DNA of 64,000 nt from Thecamonas trahens ATCC 50062 (taxonomy: Eukaryota > Apusozoa > Apusomonadida > Apusomonadidae). The stretch is from assembly GCF_000142905.1 (NCBI RefSeq), contig NW_013657657.1:1-64000 (forward strand), given 5' to 3'. Numbering within the stretch: position 1 is the first letter of the stretch; each line of letters starts with the position of its first letter. Positions 19,806 through 29,093 of this stretch are shown here, piece by piece. The position numbers and the translations under genes are program-made. The notes beneath the pieces are model-generated. The model saw only the letters and a list, made by a program, of their open reading frames with translations, ran no database searches and had not been told where the DNA came from.

Positions 19806-21524
19806 TCAGCCATTGTGGACGGTGCTACTGCGCTCAGAATCGGCACGAGGCCGCGTGACGCGACTCGGCTTGGGCGGGCCTGCAGAGACTCCTCGGGTAC
19901 GGGCCGGCTTGGCCGGCGCCGGTCCGCCGGGAATCGGCGATGCTGTCCGCGACACCGCTGGCGAGGCTGCTGGCGAGAGGCCTGGCAACGGCGAAAGCGA
20001 CGGCGACGGCGCCCCGACGCGTGCCGGCACCGCACCTTCCGGTGAAATGCTCGGCGAGACGCTTGCACGCCTGGCCACGTTCGGCACCGACGCCTTGCGC
20101 TTGGGCTTGGGCGGCGGTAGGCCTGCACCGCCGAGTGACATCTTGCGGTTGCTCCGCGTCGCCGGCATTCTCCGCGCGCGGGGGGAGGTCGGTGCTGACT
20201 TGGAGCTCTCGTCAGGAGCCGCCCTGTTGTCGTCGCCATCATCGTCGGCCTCGGGAATCGAGACTGTCGCCGACCGCTGCTTAGTCCGCCCACGCTGCGG
20301 CGGCAGCGACGGCAGCGGCCGGTTCTGCGGGATCGAGACAGACGGCCGCCGCCGCCGCGTCCGCGATCCGCCGCGCGGCGAGACCAGCAGCACGTCCGGC
20401 TTGGGCCCGCTCTCACCTGCAGGCTCCCGCCCTACCGGCGAGTCAAACACGCCCCGCGCCCGCAGCCGCGCCGCCCGCGCCGCCCGCCGCGCAGCCTTCT
20501 CCTCGGCAAACGGCTTGCCAGCGTACGCCTCAAACTTACGCTCAAAGTCAGCCGAGGCGTGGACAATGCCGCCACTGCTCTCGTCCTTGAACACGTCCTT
20601 GGCCAGCGGCGGCGGCGCCATGCCCTCATAGCCGCACGCCACGAGCATGTTCCGCACATCTCGCTCGCCGTCCAAAAACTCCGCCAGTACTCCGAGCTGC
20701 TGTCGCGACCGGTCGTGCGGACACGGTTGCGGATACTGAGCTTCGATCAGCGCGTCCACCGTTCTCTTGGTCTCTGCCGCACGCACCGTCGCCGCCGCCC
20801 CGAGCTCGTCGAGCCGTGCCATCCGCCGCCGCCCCACAACCTCGTCCAAAAACGCGTTGTACCCCGCCAGCGCCGCGTCGTACGACGCCTCGGCCTCCTC
20901 GGCCCGTCGCTGCGCCTTGTCGGCCTTGCGCTCCAGCGCCGCATACTTGTCCGCCGTCACCTGTGGATCGCCCGTCGCTGCCTCCACCGCCCGCCGCGCC
21001 TCGGCTGCCGCCTCGCATCGCTCATGGTAGCTCTTGCGCGTGCTCTCGGCGTCGGCCTCGCGGCTCTCGAGCTCCGCAACATCCTTCCGCACCGCACGCT
21101 GCAACTCGCTCACGGCCCTCGACTGCGACTTGACTAGTGTGCTCAAATCCTCCGCCCGCTCCGACAGCACCTGCGCTGCGTCGGCATGGAACGCCGCCCA
21201 AAACCCGGTCTGCGCGTTGAGGACCCGGAAGACCGCCCGCTGCGTCGCCGGCCCGCTGTACGCAGCCTGCTCGTCGGCCAGCATCTCGTCCATTGCCACC
21301 ATCTGCAGCATCGCCTCGCTCATCTCGCTCGCCGTCTCCATCGGCGTCAGCTTGGACAGCTTGGTCTTGCCATACTTGGACATGGCCTTGCCAGCATCCT
21401 CGTGCACATCCGCCATTTTGCTCAGATATCCCACCAGCTCCCGCAGCCGCAGTATCCCATTCTCGCTCTTGGTCATCGCCGTCTCCAGGCCTTCCGTGAG
21501 GCCATGCCACGAGCTACGATTCAT
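19806..21524 (-). CDS. F-BAR domain membrane-remodelling protein
   Basis: A 572-residue protein. Residues 1 to about 280 look like an F-BAR domain. The opening SSWHGLTEGLETAMTKSENG and LRELVGYLSKMADVHEDAGKAM match the family's first helix, and long helices rich in Ala, Glu, Arg and Lys follow (SELQRAVRKDVAELESREAD, KSYHERCEAA, DKAQRRAEEAEASYDAALAG). F-BAR dimers bend membranes and link them to actin in endocytosis. The second half is Pro/Ser/Arg-rich with PPKPKRK and PAKPARTRG motifs that could bind SH3 domains. I see no SH3 domain of its own. The ATG at 21524 is the first in frame. Confidence 0.8.
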   Translation of the reverse strand: MNRSSWHGLTEGLETAMTKSENGILRLRELVGYLSKMADVHEDAGKAMSKYGKTKLSKLTPMETASEMSEAMLQMVAMDEMLADEQAAYSGPATQRAVFRVLNAQTGFWAAFHADAAQVLSERAEDLSTLVKSQSRAVSELQRAVRKDVAELESREADAESTRKSYHERCEAAAEARRAVEAATGDPQVTADKYAALERKADKAQRRAEEAEASYDAALAGYNAFLDEVVGRRRMARLDELGAAATVRAAETKRTVDALIEAQYPQPCPHDRSRQQLGVLAEFLDGERDVRNMLVACGYEGMAPPPLAKDVFKDESSGGIVHASADFERKFEAYAGKPFAEEKAARRAARAARLRARGVFDSPVGREPAGESGPKPDVLLVSPRGGSRTRRRRPSVSIPQNRPLPSLPPQRGRTKQRSATVSIPEADDDGDDNRAAPDESSKSAPTSPRARRMPATRSNRKMSLGGAGLPPPKPKRKASVPNVARRASVSPSISPEGAVPARVGAPSPSLSPLPGLSPAASPAVSRTASPIPGGPAPAKPARTRGVSAGPPKPSRVTRPRADSERSSTVHNG

Positions 21525-22310
21525 ATTGTCGCTTTGCCGTCACACCCAATCCGTCGTCGCACCCGTGCTGACTGACTACCCACAACGCTCGGCTTGCCTC
21601 TCCTTGTTCCACGACCTCTCGGCGAGCGCAAGTGACTCAAAAGGCTAACCCGCGACGAGGGGGACCAAGACCACGCGCTGCTGCTTCTGCTTGTGCTCTT
21701 CTTGCCCGCCTTGTCCGACCTCGTTCACCTGAACGCCTGTCGTCGTCCAAGCCAAGTGTGACTCTACTTCCCCCTTTGAGCTCGGCCAACCGCAACCACC
21801 ACCACCTCGCTGTCTGCCTCGGCCTCGGTCTGTCTCGGCCTCGAGCGGCGGCGGTGGTGGTGGAGCGCCGCAGCGAATATTTTTCGCCCTATCCTTCCTT
21901 TCTGCCCATGACGCTCACGTGATGCCACGTGTTCGACACGGCCGGCGCTTGGTGCTGATATCATTTTTTTGTGTCCACCACCCCCACCCCCCACCCCCCC
22001 TCACCCACCCCCCTCCACCCTCCGCACCCCCCACCCACCACCACCACTACCACCACACACACACACATATATATGCACTATCGATCAACAACAACGCCAC
22101 CCCACCCCATCCCCATCCCCATCGCCTACCCCATCACCGAAATCCTGCTCAACATAGCATCGCTCCGCGAGTCGGCCCGACTCGCCGCCGCACGCACCTA
22201 GTCACGCGCAGCACTACGAGGTACCAAGGTATACACACGCCTCTTGGCACGCCCACTCGTCGAAGTCACGCTTCTGGGCTGGACCTTGGCTTGTTTCGGC
22301 AGAACTCGAA
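21525..22310. promoter_or_regulatory. Divergent intergenic region with paired CACGTG motifs
   Basis: A 786-bp spacer between the F-BAR gene (minus) and the ceramidase gene (plus). Two CACGTG palindromes at 21916-21921 and 21926-21931 lie 10 bp apart. A C/A-rich stretch with CACACACATATATATG at about 22053-22075 follows. No gene was recognised. Confidence 0.45.
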
Positions 22311-23147
22311 ATGAGTGACAGCAGCGAGGGCGTAAACGTGGGGGCATGGGGCGAGCCGACTTCGTCCATCGACTGGTGCGAGGACAACTACGCCGTCTCG
22401 TACTACGTTGCCGAGTGGTGGAACACTCTCTCCAACATACCCATCGTCATTCTCTGCATCCTTGCTTGGCACAAGGCCCACCATCGCTCCACCTTTCTCC
22501 CGCCGCACCTCCGATCGGCCTACCTCTGGCTCCTGCTCGTCTTTTGCGGCTCGACCGTCTTCCACGCCACCCTCTCGTACGCCGGCCAACTCCTCGACGA
22601 GCTTCCCATGATCGCTGGCGTCTGCGCCTACCACGTGGCGCTCTCATCGCGCGACAGCGTGGGCGCCTTTGCCGGACGGACATCGACCCGTATCGCCACC
22701 GCAACCACGCTCGCCATCGGCCTCCTCATGTACCTGCTCCGCGACTCGCCGCTTCCGCTCCAGCTCTCGTACGGGTCCCTTACCGTTGCTCTCGTTGTCC
22801 GCTCAGTCATGCTTTATCGATCCGTCGAAGTCCCGGCCCGCCGCTCTCTCTTTCTCGCCATGCTTGTCTACGGCTCCGCGTTCCTCCTCTGGATCACCGA
22901 GTGCGCCATCTGCGGCCTTGTCAAGCCCTTTGCCTTTCATGCGTGGTGGCACCTGCTCTCGGGCACCGGCACTCTCATCTGGATCCAATTCCTTGCCGCA
23001 TACGTCCTCGGCTCGTCCCGCACCGTAGCCCTCGTCCATCACCCGCGCGGCCTCGCACACATCCTCCCCTTTATCGCCATCGACAAGACTGTCCCAAGTA
23101 CAGAGTCTCACACCCCGCACCCGAGTCTATCGGCCGTGCGGCAATAA
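22311..23147 (+). CDS. Alkaline ceramidase (ACER/YPC1 family)
   Basis: A 278-residue polytopic protein with about seven membrane segments. It cleaves ceramide to sphingosine and fatty acid, normally in ER or Golgi membranes. Family signatures are complete: WGEPTSSIDWCEDNYAVS near the N-terminus, EWWNTLSNIPI in the first helix, FHATLSYAGQLLDELPM with the metal-binding His and conserved Asp, and FHAWWHLLSGTGT with the two late His residues of the zinc site. Length is typical. The start ATG at 22311 follows CTCGAA, and there is no sign of introns. Confidence 0.93.
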   Translation: MSDSSEGVNVGAWGEPTSSIDWCEDNYAVSYYVAEWWNTLSNIPIVILCILAWHKAHHRSTFLPPHLRSAYLWLLLVFCGSTVFHATLSYAGQLLDELPMIAGVCAYHVALSSRDSVGAFAGRTSTRIATATTLAIGLLMYLLRDSPLPLQLSYGSLTVALVVRSVMLYRSVEVPARRSLFLAMLVYGSAFLLWITECAICGLVKPFAFHAWWHLLSGTGTLIWIQFLAAYVLGSSRTVALVHHPRGLAHILPFIAIDKTVPSTESHTPHPSLSAVRQ

Positions 23148-23293
23148 GATCCACTTTATGTCTGACGCGTCACGTCAACACAACCATCACCACCACCACC
23201 ACCACCCCCCGCTCCGAGTCCTGCTCATAGGCGAGCGTGGAAGATCAGACGTCAAAAATCGAGAGATCGTTTCATTTTTCACACCCAACTCGA

Positions 23294-25219
23294 CTACCGG
23301 TGTGAAGAAGCCCGCCATGAACTCCCACGCCCTCGATCACGCCCACCATACTGGCGTGCTGACTGCGCGCGCCCACGTCCCGACTGCGGCGGCGTATGAT
23401 ATCCGCGCCGGGCTGACGAAGCCACCGCGCGCTCGAGGAGCGGGCCGAGCTCGTCAAGAGGTAGCGGCGGCGCGCCGATGCAGGTAAAGTACTCGTTCCA
23501 CGAGCTGATGGCGGCAATCCGCTTGGACGCCGCACTGAGCGCAGCAGCTGCCTCTGTGGCGGCCGCTCCGCTCCGGGCGTTGTACTGATGCAGCGCGGTA
23601 GCGAGCGGATCGGCCGAGTCCTCGCTTAACGACCCGCTCTCGTCGCCCACTCGGGCGCTCGCCGGATGCAGGAGGTGCAGAAAGTAGACTTGGAAGGCGA
23701 TGAGCCGAATCCCAGTCTCGGCGGCGTTAAACGTGAGCTGTGCACGCTGCTTCCATCCAAGCCGATCCTCACCGGCGATGCAGTGGAGCTGAGCGTACGT
23801 GCGGGTTGCCCAGAGGACCTGCCTGTCCAGCGACTCGAGGAGGACCAGCTTCCAGATCCGGACTCGCCACTTGTGCTTTCGCGAGAGGAGGAGCTTGACG
23901 ATAAACTCACCGAGCGAGCGGGTGTAGCGCTTGTGCCGGTACTGCGGTGCGGTGACAAAGTCCTCGATCTCGGCCTCGATCGCATCTACAAGCTCTGGAT
24001 GCCGCGCCACCAGCGCAAGCATGAGATGATGGGCCCAGCAAAAGCCGCGCAGCGCCTTGTCCGACACCCCGCGCGGAACCGCATCGTCGTTGGTCTTGCT
24101 AGTTGCGTTTGTCATGAGCCCCACAATGAGCGACGCCGCAAAGGTGATGAGTGACCGGAGCGCCGCTGCTGGCACCCGATCGTCGCGCTCGCCGGTCAGC
24201 TCGCTCATTTCCGAGAGGAGGACCGGGTACGCGTCGTCGAACCGCAGCGCGTCGATGGCCAGCGGAAGAAAGTACTGAAAGTGACCACCCCACGCGCTTG
24301 TCCGCAGCCCATCCTCGGAGAACGCGGTCCACGAGATGACGTCCAGCGTCGAGGTGATCTCGCGGATGGCGCCCGAGCGATGCCGCGCCACCGCGAGCGG
24401 AATACCCATAACGTCCTCTGCCACTGTGAGCTTGGTGTGGAAGCAGACAAGATCGCTCCGCGCCAGCAGGCCAAAGTCGTTGATGAACGCACTCGTCCGC
24501 CGCGAGCACACTGCAAGCCGGACAAGCGATGCCCGGTCGACCTTGCAAAGGATGGCCACAATAAGCTCGGCTGGAAGCGCAAACAGATCAAACCTGTCCG
24601 CCACGTCACCGCACACGCCGCTATCAGTGGCAGGATGTGCGGCACTGGCTCCAGGCTCGGAACCGCAGAGCGGAGGCCACGGCGCACTTCCGCTGTGCCC
24701 GCACGAGCACACCGCACTCGCCGCCGATGTCAGTGTCTTGGCCAACTGCTCCGGCCGGACGTAGTCGTTAAAGTCAACAACCGTTCCGTCGTCCTGCGGA
24801 ATGCGCTCCGCAAGGAGAAACGACTGTAGCTGCCGAACAAGCGCCGCGATCGAGTACGCTGACGACCAGCCGGCAAACGGCGCCGACGATGAGTAGTGTT
24901 TGAGCATGTCGAGGCAGACGTAGTAGCCCGGCCGGCCGCGGTTGCGAAACACGTTTGGGTGCCACACCAGCGACGCGAGGTTGATCGCCGGCGGTCGCGA
25001 CGGATAATCGACAGGAAAGTCGAGCACGAGATGGATGACCGCGCCGGCGTACGGGCCCGAGTCGGTGGTGATGTTGGCGTGCCACTCGAGCATGTTCTGT
25101 TCAGATGGCGCAATGCTCGCGCCCTCAAACTCTTCACCAGCAATTTCCTTCCACTCGCGCATCAGCCGCCGCACAGCTGACGTGGCCGACGGGTGCGCAT
25201 GCGTGGGACGATGAAACAT
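23294..25219 (-). CDS. Ubiquitin-conjugating (E2-like) domain fused to an F-box-like domain
   Basis: A 641-residue protein. Residues about 12-145 form a UBC fold: FPVDYPSRPPAIN, then WHPNVF (HPN at 87-89) and YYVCLDML, in which Cys102 is at the catalytic position. An insertion (RNRGRPGY) separates HPN from the Cys. Residues 211-248 are F-box-like (LFALPAELIVAILCKVDRASLVRLAVCSRRT), the SKP1-binding element of SCF ligases. The remaining 390 residues are helical, end in an Arg/Gly/Ser-rich tail and are not recognised, though VCFHTKLTVAEDVMGIPLAV resembles sequence found after F-boxes in some protist E2 proteins. The architecture suggests an E2 brought directly into an SCF complex (inference). 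Start is the ATG at 25219; the upstream frame uses GTG only. Confidence 0.8.
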   Translation of the reverse strand: MFHRPTHAHPSATSAVRRLMREWKEIAGEEFEGASIAPSEQNMLEWHANITTDSGPYAGAVIHLVLDFPVDYPSRPPAINLASLVWHPNVFRNRGRPGYYVCLDMLKHYSSSAPFAGWSSAYSIAALVRQLQSFLLAERIPQDDGTVVDFNDYVRPEQLAKTLTSAASAVCSCGHSGSAPWPPLCGSEPGASAAHPATDSGVCGDVADRFDLFALPAELIVAILCKVDRASLVRLAVCSRRTSAFINDFGLLARSDLVCFHTKLTVAEDVMGIPLAVARHRSGAIREITSTLDVISWTAFSEDGLRTSAWGGHFQYFLPLAIDALRFDDAYPVLLSEMSELTGERDDRVPAAALRSLITFAASLIVGLMTNATSKTNDDAVPRGVSDKALRGFCWAHHLMLALVARHPELVDAIEAEIEDFVTAPQYRHKRYTRSLGEFIVKLLLSRKHKWRVRIWKLVLLESLDRQVLWATRTYAQLHCIAGEDRLGWKQRAQLTFNAAETGIRLIAFQVYFLHLLHPASARVGDESGSLSEDSADPLATALHQYNARSGAAATEAAAALSAASKRIAAISSWNEYFTCIGAPPLPLDELGPLLERAVASSARRGYHTPPQSGRGRAQSARQYGGRDRGRGSSWRASSHR

Positions 25220-25406
25220 GGCTGTAAAGCGTGCGCAAAGATGGATGGAAGCAAGACAAATGGTACTTGCTCTCGCCTTCTTTCCATCGCCCCACACGTT
25301 TTTAATGGCAGTTTTTCTGCTGAGGTCACCGCCGATGCGAGCTCTTCGAACGAGGCCATTCTGGGACACAGCCGAGCTCGTCACCGACACACAACCTCAG
25401 TGCACA

Positions 25407-26411
25407 TCAGCTGCGACTTGGCCCTCCATTCACCACCTCGAGATCAAGGACCAGGCCGAGGTGATCCGAGGCGGTCAAGCCCAGCTCGGCTGCCGCCCCG
25501 ACGAGTTCGAGGGAGACGACGGCACCGGCATGCTCTGGCGAGACGAAGATGCGATCGATGCGACGAGGCGGCTCGGGCGGATGGATGGTAGAGGAGAACG
25601 TGGCGCCGGCCGCGTCGTAGGTATCGACCAGCGGTGCGAGTGCGCTACACAATGCCGCGTTCTCCTCCGACCTGGCCATCACGTTGGTGTCGCCGGCAAA
25701 GACATGGATCGCAGCGCAAGACCCTTCGTCGGCAAGGTACGCCGCGATTGCCGCCGCCTGCGCTGCGCGATACTCGGGTGAGTTCTTGGACTCGAGATGT
25801 GCGGTGACAACGAATGCCGCTGGCGCTACCGTCTTGACTGCCAGCGCGCGCCGGCCCATGTTGGACGGGAGTGGAATGAACTCGAGGCTCTGCAACCCGA
25901 CCTCGGCTTTGACAAGCATCACCACCCCGTACGGCACTATCGACGAGCCGCGACCATCCGTCACCACATACTGCTCGCGCACAAAGTCCTGCTCAAGCAG
26001 AAGATCCAAGAACGGCTGGGTCACCTCTTGCAAGCATATCAAATCTGCGTCGAGACACTCCAGCTCGCCCATCGCCACCTCGGCGCGCGCCAGCTGATCA
26101 CGCTCGGCAAACCAGACGTTGTACGTGACAATGCGGAGAAGGCGACGACATGCACCAGCCTCATCAAGGCAGCCATCGTCGTCGCGTTCCTGCTGCTGTT
26201 CCACCCATCGCTCGCTGTGACCATGCCACGAAAAGCCAAACCGGAGCGAGAGGCTCGCCAGCGAGGTTGAGCCGACCCGCGTCGTAGTCACCACGCCTTC
26301 GGCATCCCGCTCCTCCACAAGCACCTCGCCGGCACGGGTTGTCACCCGTGTGGTTGTCGAGCGCAGCGCGTGCGGACGAGCTAGCTGAGCGAGGAGAGAT
26401 TCTACGTCCAT
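25407..26411 (-). CDS. TDP2: Tyrosyl-DNA phosphodiesterase 2 (TDP2)-like
   Basis: A 334-residue member of the endonuclease/exonuclease/phosphatase superfamily. TDP2 removes trapped topoisomerase II tyrosine adducts from 5' DNA ends. The family motifs appear in order: TYNVWF near residue 95, ICLQEV near 128 (metal-ligand Glu), TAHLES near 200, AGDTNV near 243 and SDHLGLVLDL near 316 (catalytic His). The TYN/LQEV/HLES/GDTN/SDH set is the TDP2 pattern rather than that of APE1 or sphingomyelinases. The first 90 residues are less conserved. Start is the ATG at 26411. It lies head-to-tail downstream of IFT46 with a spacer of about 110 bp. Confidence 0.85.
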   Translation of the reverse strand: MDVESLLAQLARPHALRSTTTRVTTRAGEVLVEERDAEGVVTTTRVGSTSLASLSLRFGFSWHGHSERWVEQQQERDDDGCLDEAGACRRLLRIVTYNVWFAERDQLARAEVAMGELECLDADLICLQEVTQPFLDLLLEQDFVREQYVVTDGRGSSIVPYGVVMLVKAEVGLQSLEFIPLPSNMGRRALAVKTVAPAAFVVTAHLESKNSPEYRAAQAAAIAAYLADEGSCAAIHVFAGDTNVMARSEENAALCSALAPLVDTYDAAGATFSSTIHPPEPPRRIDRIFVSPEHAGAVVSLELVGAAAELGLTASDHLGLVLDLEVVNGGPSRS

Positions 26412-26524
26412 CAATTGTGCGTGGAACGGGGCTTCTTCCGGCTACAACCGAGCGCGCGAGACAGGTGACGAGTTCATTGACGTGTGAGTCCATGGCCAGG
26501 CGAACCGACTCGGCGTTCAACCCG

Positions 26525-27484
26525 CTAGTCAAAAGCGTTGACACCCTGGTGCGACTTGGCCTCGCGGTAGAGAGTGAAGAGGACGTGGAGCGACTCGACG
26601 ACTGAATCGTGGACGGGGATGTCGAGAATGGCGCAGACAATGCGTGCGTAGGTGGCGAGATCGACGTCGAGTTCGGCAGTAGGGAGGGCACCGGCCTTGC
26701 TCAGCGCCTCCTCAAACTCAACCGGCCACTCCTGCATGAGAGCTTCGATGTCCGGCATCGGGCGCGAGTACGAGACAGACGGCAGCGGCTTGCGCGAGTG
26801 CATCTCCGAAATGTTCTCGATCCATGACGCGATGGCCTTGGGCTCCGCCACGGGGTCGACTGCCTTCACGGCCATCGGCGTCAAGTTAGACTTGCGCGAG
26901 TTGGCCCGCAGCTGTAGCGTCAGCACAGTCGGATCCGACTGCTTGGTGCATGGCTCGTCGACAACCGCCAGCGCCAGGCCGTCGTCCTTGCCGTCTGGCC
27001 GCGGCACCTTGAGGAAGCCGTCAATGTCGCCAATAGACGGAATGTACTCGGGAATAAACGGCTTGAGGCTCGTCTCGATGTCAAAGCTCGTCGGCATGTA
27101 CCGCTCGATGTAGCCAAACAGGTCGCGGATCTCCGCCGATACCTGCAGGTCGTCGTACTGGCTGGCGTCGTACTTGGCTGGGCCATCGACCCGATGTGCG
27201 CCCGATGCCGCCTCGTCGAGATTCCCAGCCGTGCCGGCCAGCCCGCGGGTCATTCCCAGCGCCCCGCCGGCCCCACCCTCGGTCCGCCCGCCCATGTGCG
27301 GTCCGAGGACCGATCCTGTCACAATGCCTGTCGCGCCATGACCTTCTTCCCTCTCATACCCAGCGCCAACATTGCCAGTATCCCCTCCGCCATACCCCGC
27401 CCCCTCCGACGACGACTCGAGTGAGAGCGCCTCATCGTAGTGCTGGTTCTCCACCACCTGTGACCGCATGTGGTGGTCCGACAT
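26525..27484 (-). CDS. IFT46: Intraflagellar transport protein IFT46
   Basis: A 319-residue subunit of IFT complex B, needed to carry axonemal cargo in cilia. The core from residue 105 on is strongly conserved: LQVSAEIRDLFGYIERYMP, LKPFIPEYIPSIGDIDGFLK, VPRPDGKDDGLAL, DEPCTKQSDPTVL, SWIENISEMH, SRPMPDIEALMQEWP and ICAILDIP. The N-terminal 100 residues are Gly-rich and low complexity, as is common in the family. The ATG at 27484 gives MSDHHMRSQVVENQHYDEAL, which is family-like. No introns. Confidence 0.95.
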   Translation of the reverse strand: MSDHHMRSQVVENQHYDEALSLESSSEGAGYGGGDTGNVGAGYEREEGHGATGIVTGSVLGPHMGGRTEGGAGGALGMTRGLAGTAGNLDEAASGAHRVDGPAKYDASQYDDLQVSAEIRDLFGYIERYMPTSFDIETSLKPFIPEYIPSIGDIDGFLKVPRPDGKDDGLALAVVDEPCTKQSDPTVLTLQLRANSRKSNLTPMAVKAVDPVAEPKAIASWIENISEMHSRKPLPSVSYSRPMPDIEALMQEWPVEFEEALSKAGALPTAELDVDLATYARIVCAILDIPVHDSVVESLHVLFTLYREAKSHQGVNAFD

Positions 27485-27493
27485 GATGGGTCT

Positions 27494-27575
27494 CTACACC
27501 CGTGCACCCGTGCACCCATACACCCATGCACCCATGCACCCACACACCCGTACAACCCGTACAACCCGTACAACC
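27494..27575. repeat. Minisatellite: 8-bp CACCC units changing into 9-bp ACAACCCGT units
   Basis: Units of CACCCGTG, CACCCATA and CACCCATG are followed by three to four copies of ACAACCCGT. The array sits only about 10 bp upstream of the IFT46 start codon, so it probably falls in the 5' leader or core promoter. Confidence 0.8.
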
Positions 27576-27717
27576 AATCTTGTGAGCCCCTTGCCTTTCC
27601 CAATGCATGTGCCCATCCCTCTGCCCAGGGAGAGCCTGCCCACACAACAGAGAGGCTACCGCCTCCACTGCCCGCCTTCCCTGCGCGCCCTTTCGGCACA
27701 CCCCGACGCCCACCCAC

Positions 27718-27815
27718 CATGCACCCACCAAGCGCCCACCAAGCACCCACCCACCAAGCACCCACCCACCAAGCACCGCCCAAGCACCCATCAAGCACCC
27801 ACCAAGCACCCAACA
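27718..27815. repeat. Minisatellite with 11-bp CACCCACCAAG unit
   Basis: About nine imperfect copies of CACCCACCAAG, with variants GCGCCCACCAAG and CACCCATCAAG. The array ends 18 bp before the N block, so array collapse may have caused the gap. Confidence 0.8.
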
Positions 27816-27833
27816 GTGCCACCGAAACAATCA

Positions 27834-27933
27834 NNNNNNNNNNNNNNNNNNNNNNNNNNNNNNNNNNNNNNNNNNNNNNNNNNNNNNNNNNNNNNNNNNN
27901 NNNNNNNNNNNNNNNNNNNNNNNNNNNNNNNNN
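27834..27933. other. Assembly gap (100 N)
   Basis: Exactly 100 undetermined bases, the usual placeholder for a scaffold gap of unknown size. It lies between a minisatellite and a C-rich tract. Confidence 0.99.
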
Positions 27934-28151
27934 GATACACGTCGACCACAGGGCCTTCTACCCCCCCTACCCCCTCCTCCGTTCTCCTTCCCACCTCCCC
28001 TACCCCCCTCCCCCACGCTACCACAACCCTCCACTCCTCACCCCTTCCCCTCACCCTCCCCCTCCTCCCCCCCTCCCCCCCCCCCCCACACACAAACGTA
28101 CTTGCCGTACAAGTTTGTAACTTGTTCGTCTTCAACCAAGTCGTGGAGTGT

Positions 28152-29093
28152 TTACCTGTACTGAGCCGGCTCCGTCCCAGTGCGAGTCCGCAGGTCGGCG
28201 GTTGCTGACGGCGCGTCGACGTTCTCGATGAGCTCCTCTAGCCGCTCAGTGGGAATGTGGTAGGTATCGATGGCAATGGCAATGAGGGTCTCGAGGAGCC
28301 GCCCAAGCAGCTCGTCGCCGAGAACAGACTGCGAGATGGGAAGCGCCGGCGAGGCATTTGCTCGCCGCTCAACTTGGTTGACATCGGCGAGGAGCTGGAC
28401 CGCCGACGACGCGTCGAGCATCGCGTAGTCGTCGAGCCGCCGCCCGCGCCGCGCCAGTAGCACATCTGCGAGTGCAGAGCTGCGCGCCTTTTGGCTCACT
28501 GTGCTCGACATAACAACCGAGAGCTCGCGCCATGCAATGGTGCCCTGCTGCTCGCCAGGTTCCATGCCCGCAATCTGATCGCCCTCCTCAGGCTTGAGAC
28601 ACGGAAGGCTGCCTGCCACCCGAATGGCGTAGCTTGTCCGGAGCGCTTTCTTGACTCGTGCCAGCGACGCACCTACAGCGAGTGAGACGGCGAGCGTCGT
28701 CGGCATCCACGTCACCTGCGCCGCCCGCTCCTTCAGATCCCCAAGCGCTGCCGCCGGCACCGCTACCACCACAACTTCGGCCACCTTGGCCGCCGCGTGC
28801 ATGTCGTCGGTGAGCGTCACGTCGCGACGCGCGAGCGAAGCATGTCTACTCGCGTCGGGCTCGCGGACAACCACAAGTAGCGATGACGCCGCAGCGATCG
28901 TGCCCGAGTCAAGCAGCGCAGCGACTACAGCCTTGGCCATGGCTCCGGATCCGATGATCGCCACCCTCAGTGGGCGCCACGCCAGGACCCGCGCGACCGT
29001 CACCCCGATGCCTTGGCCTCCTCCTCTGCGCTCGGACGCGCTCTCTCGCGCAACAGCGTTGGCGAGCTTGATGGCCTCATAGCGAAAGTGCAT
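28152..29093 (-). CDS. NOXRED1 / pyrroline-5-carboxylate-reductase-like oxidoreductase
   Basis: A protein of about 313 residues with an N-terminal Rossmann fold: LRVAIIGSGAMAKAVVAALL near residue 40 has the GxGxxA dinucleotide signature. It continues with VVVVAVPAAALGDLK, VSLAVGASLARVKKAL, IRVAGSLPCLKPEEGDQIAG and a helical C-terminal dimerisation-like region. The order matches the P5C-reductase/NOXRED1 superfamily, which uses NAD(P)H. The unusual active-site context favours NOXRED1 over true P5C reductase, so the substrate is unknown. I chose the ATG at 29093 (MHFRYEAIKLANAVARES). The same frame stays open upstream to beyond 29540, so a longer protein is possible, but that part overlaps coding-like sequence on the other strand. 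Confidence 0.72.
   Translation of the reverse strand: MHFRYEAIKLANAVARESASERRGGGQGIGVTVARVLAWRPLRVAIIGSGAMAKAVVAALLDSGTIAAASSLLVVVREPDASRHASLARRDVTLTDDMHAAAKVAEVVVVAVPAAALGDLKERAAQVTWMPTTLAVSLAVGASLARVKKALRTSYAIRVAGSLPCLKPEEGDQIAGMEPGEQQGTIAWRELSVVMSSTVSQKARSSALADVLLARRGRRLDDYAMLDASSAVQLLADVNQVERRANASPALPISQSVLGDELLGRLLETLIAIAIDTYHIPTERLEELIENVDAPSATADLRTRTGTEPAQYR

Larger units (their letters stand above)
27485..28151. other. Intergenic spacer with minisatellites and an assembly gap
   Basis: This 667-bp spacer upstream of IFT46 contains two minisatellites (27494-27575 and 27718-27815), an undetermined block of N and a C-rich tract with 13 consecutive C at 28075-28087. No gene is supportable. 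Open frames reading through the gap are artefacts. Confidence 0.8.

Noticed and set aside
27468-28208. Open frames reading through the N block
   Set aside because: The gap has no sequence, and the flanks are minisatellite and C-rich DNA.
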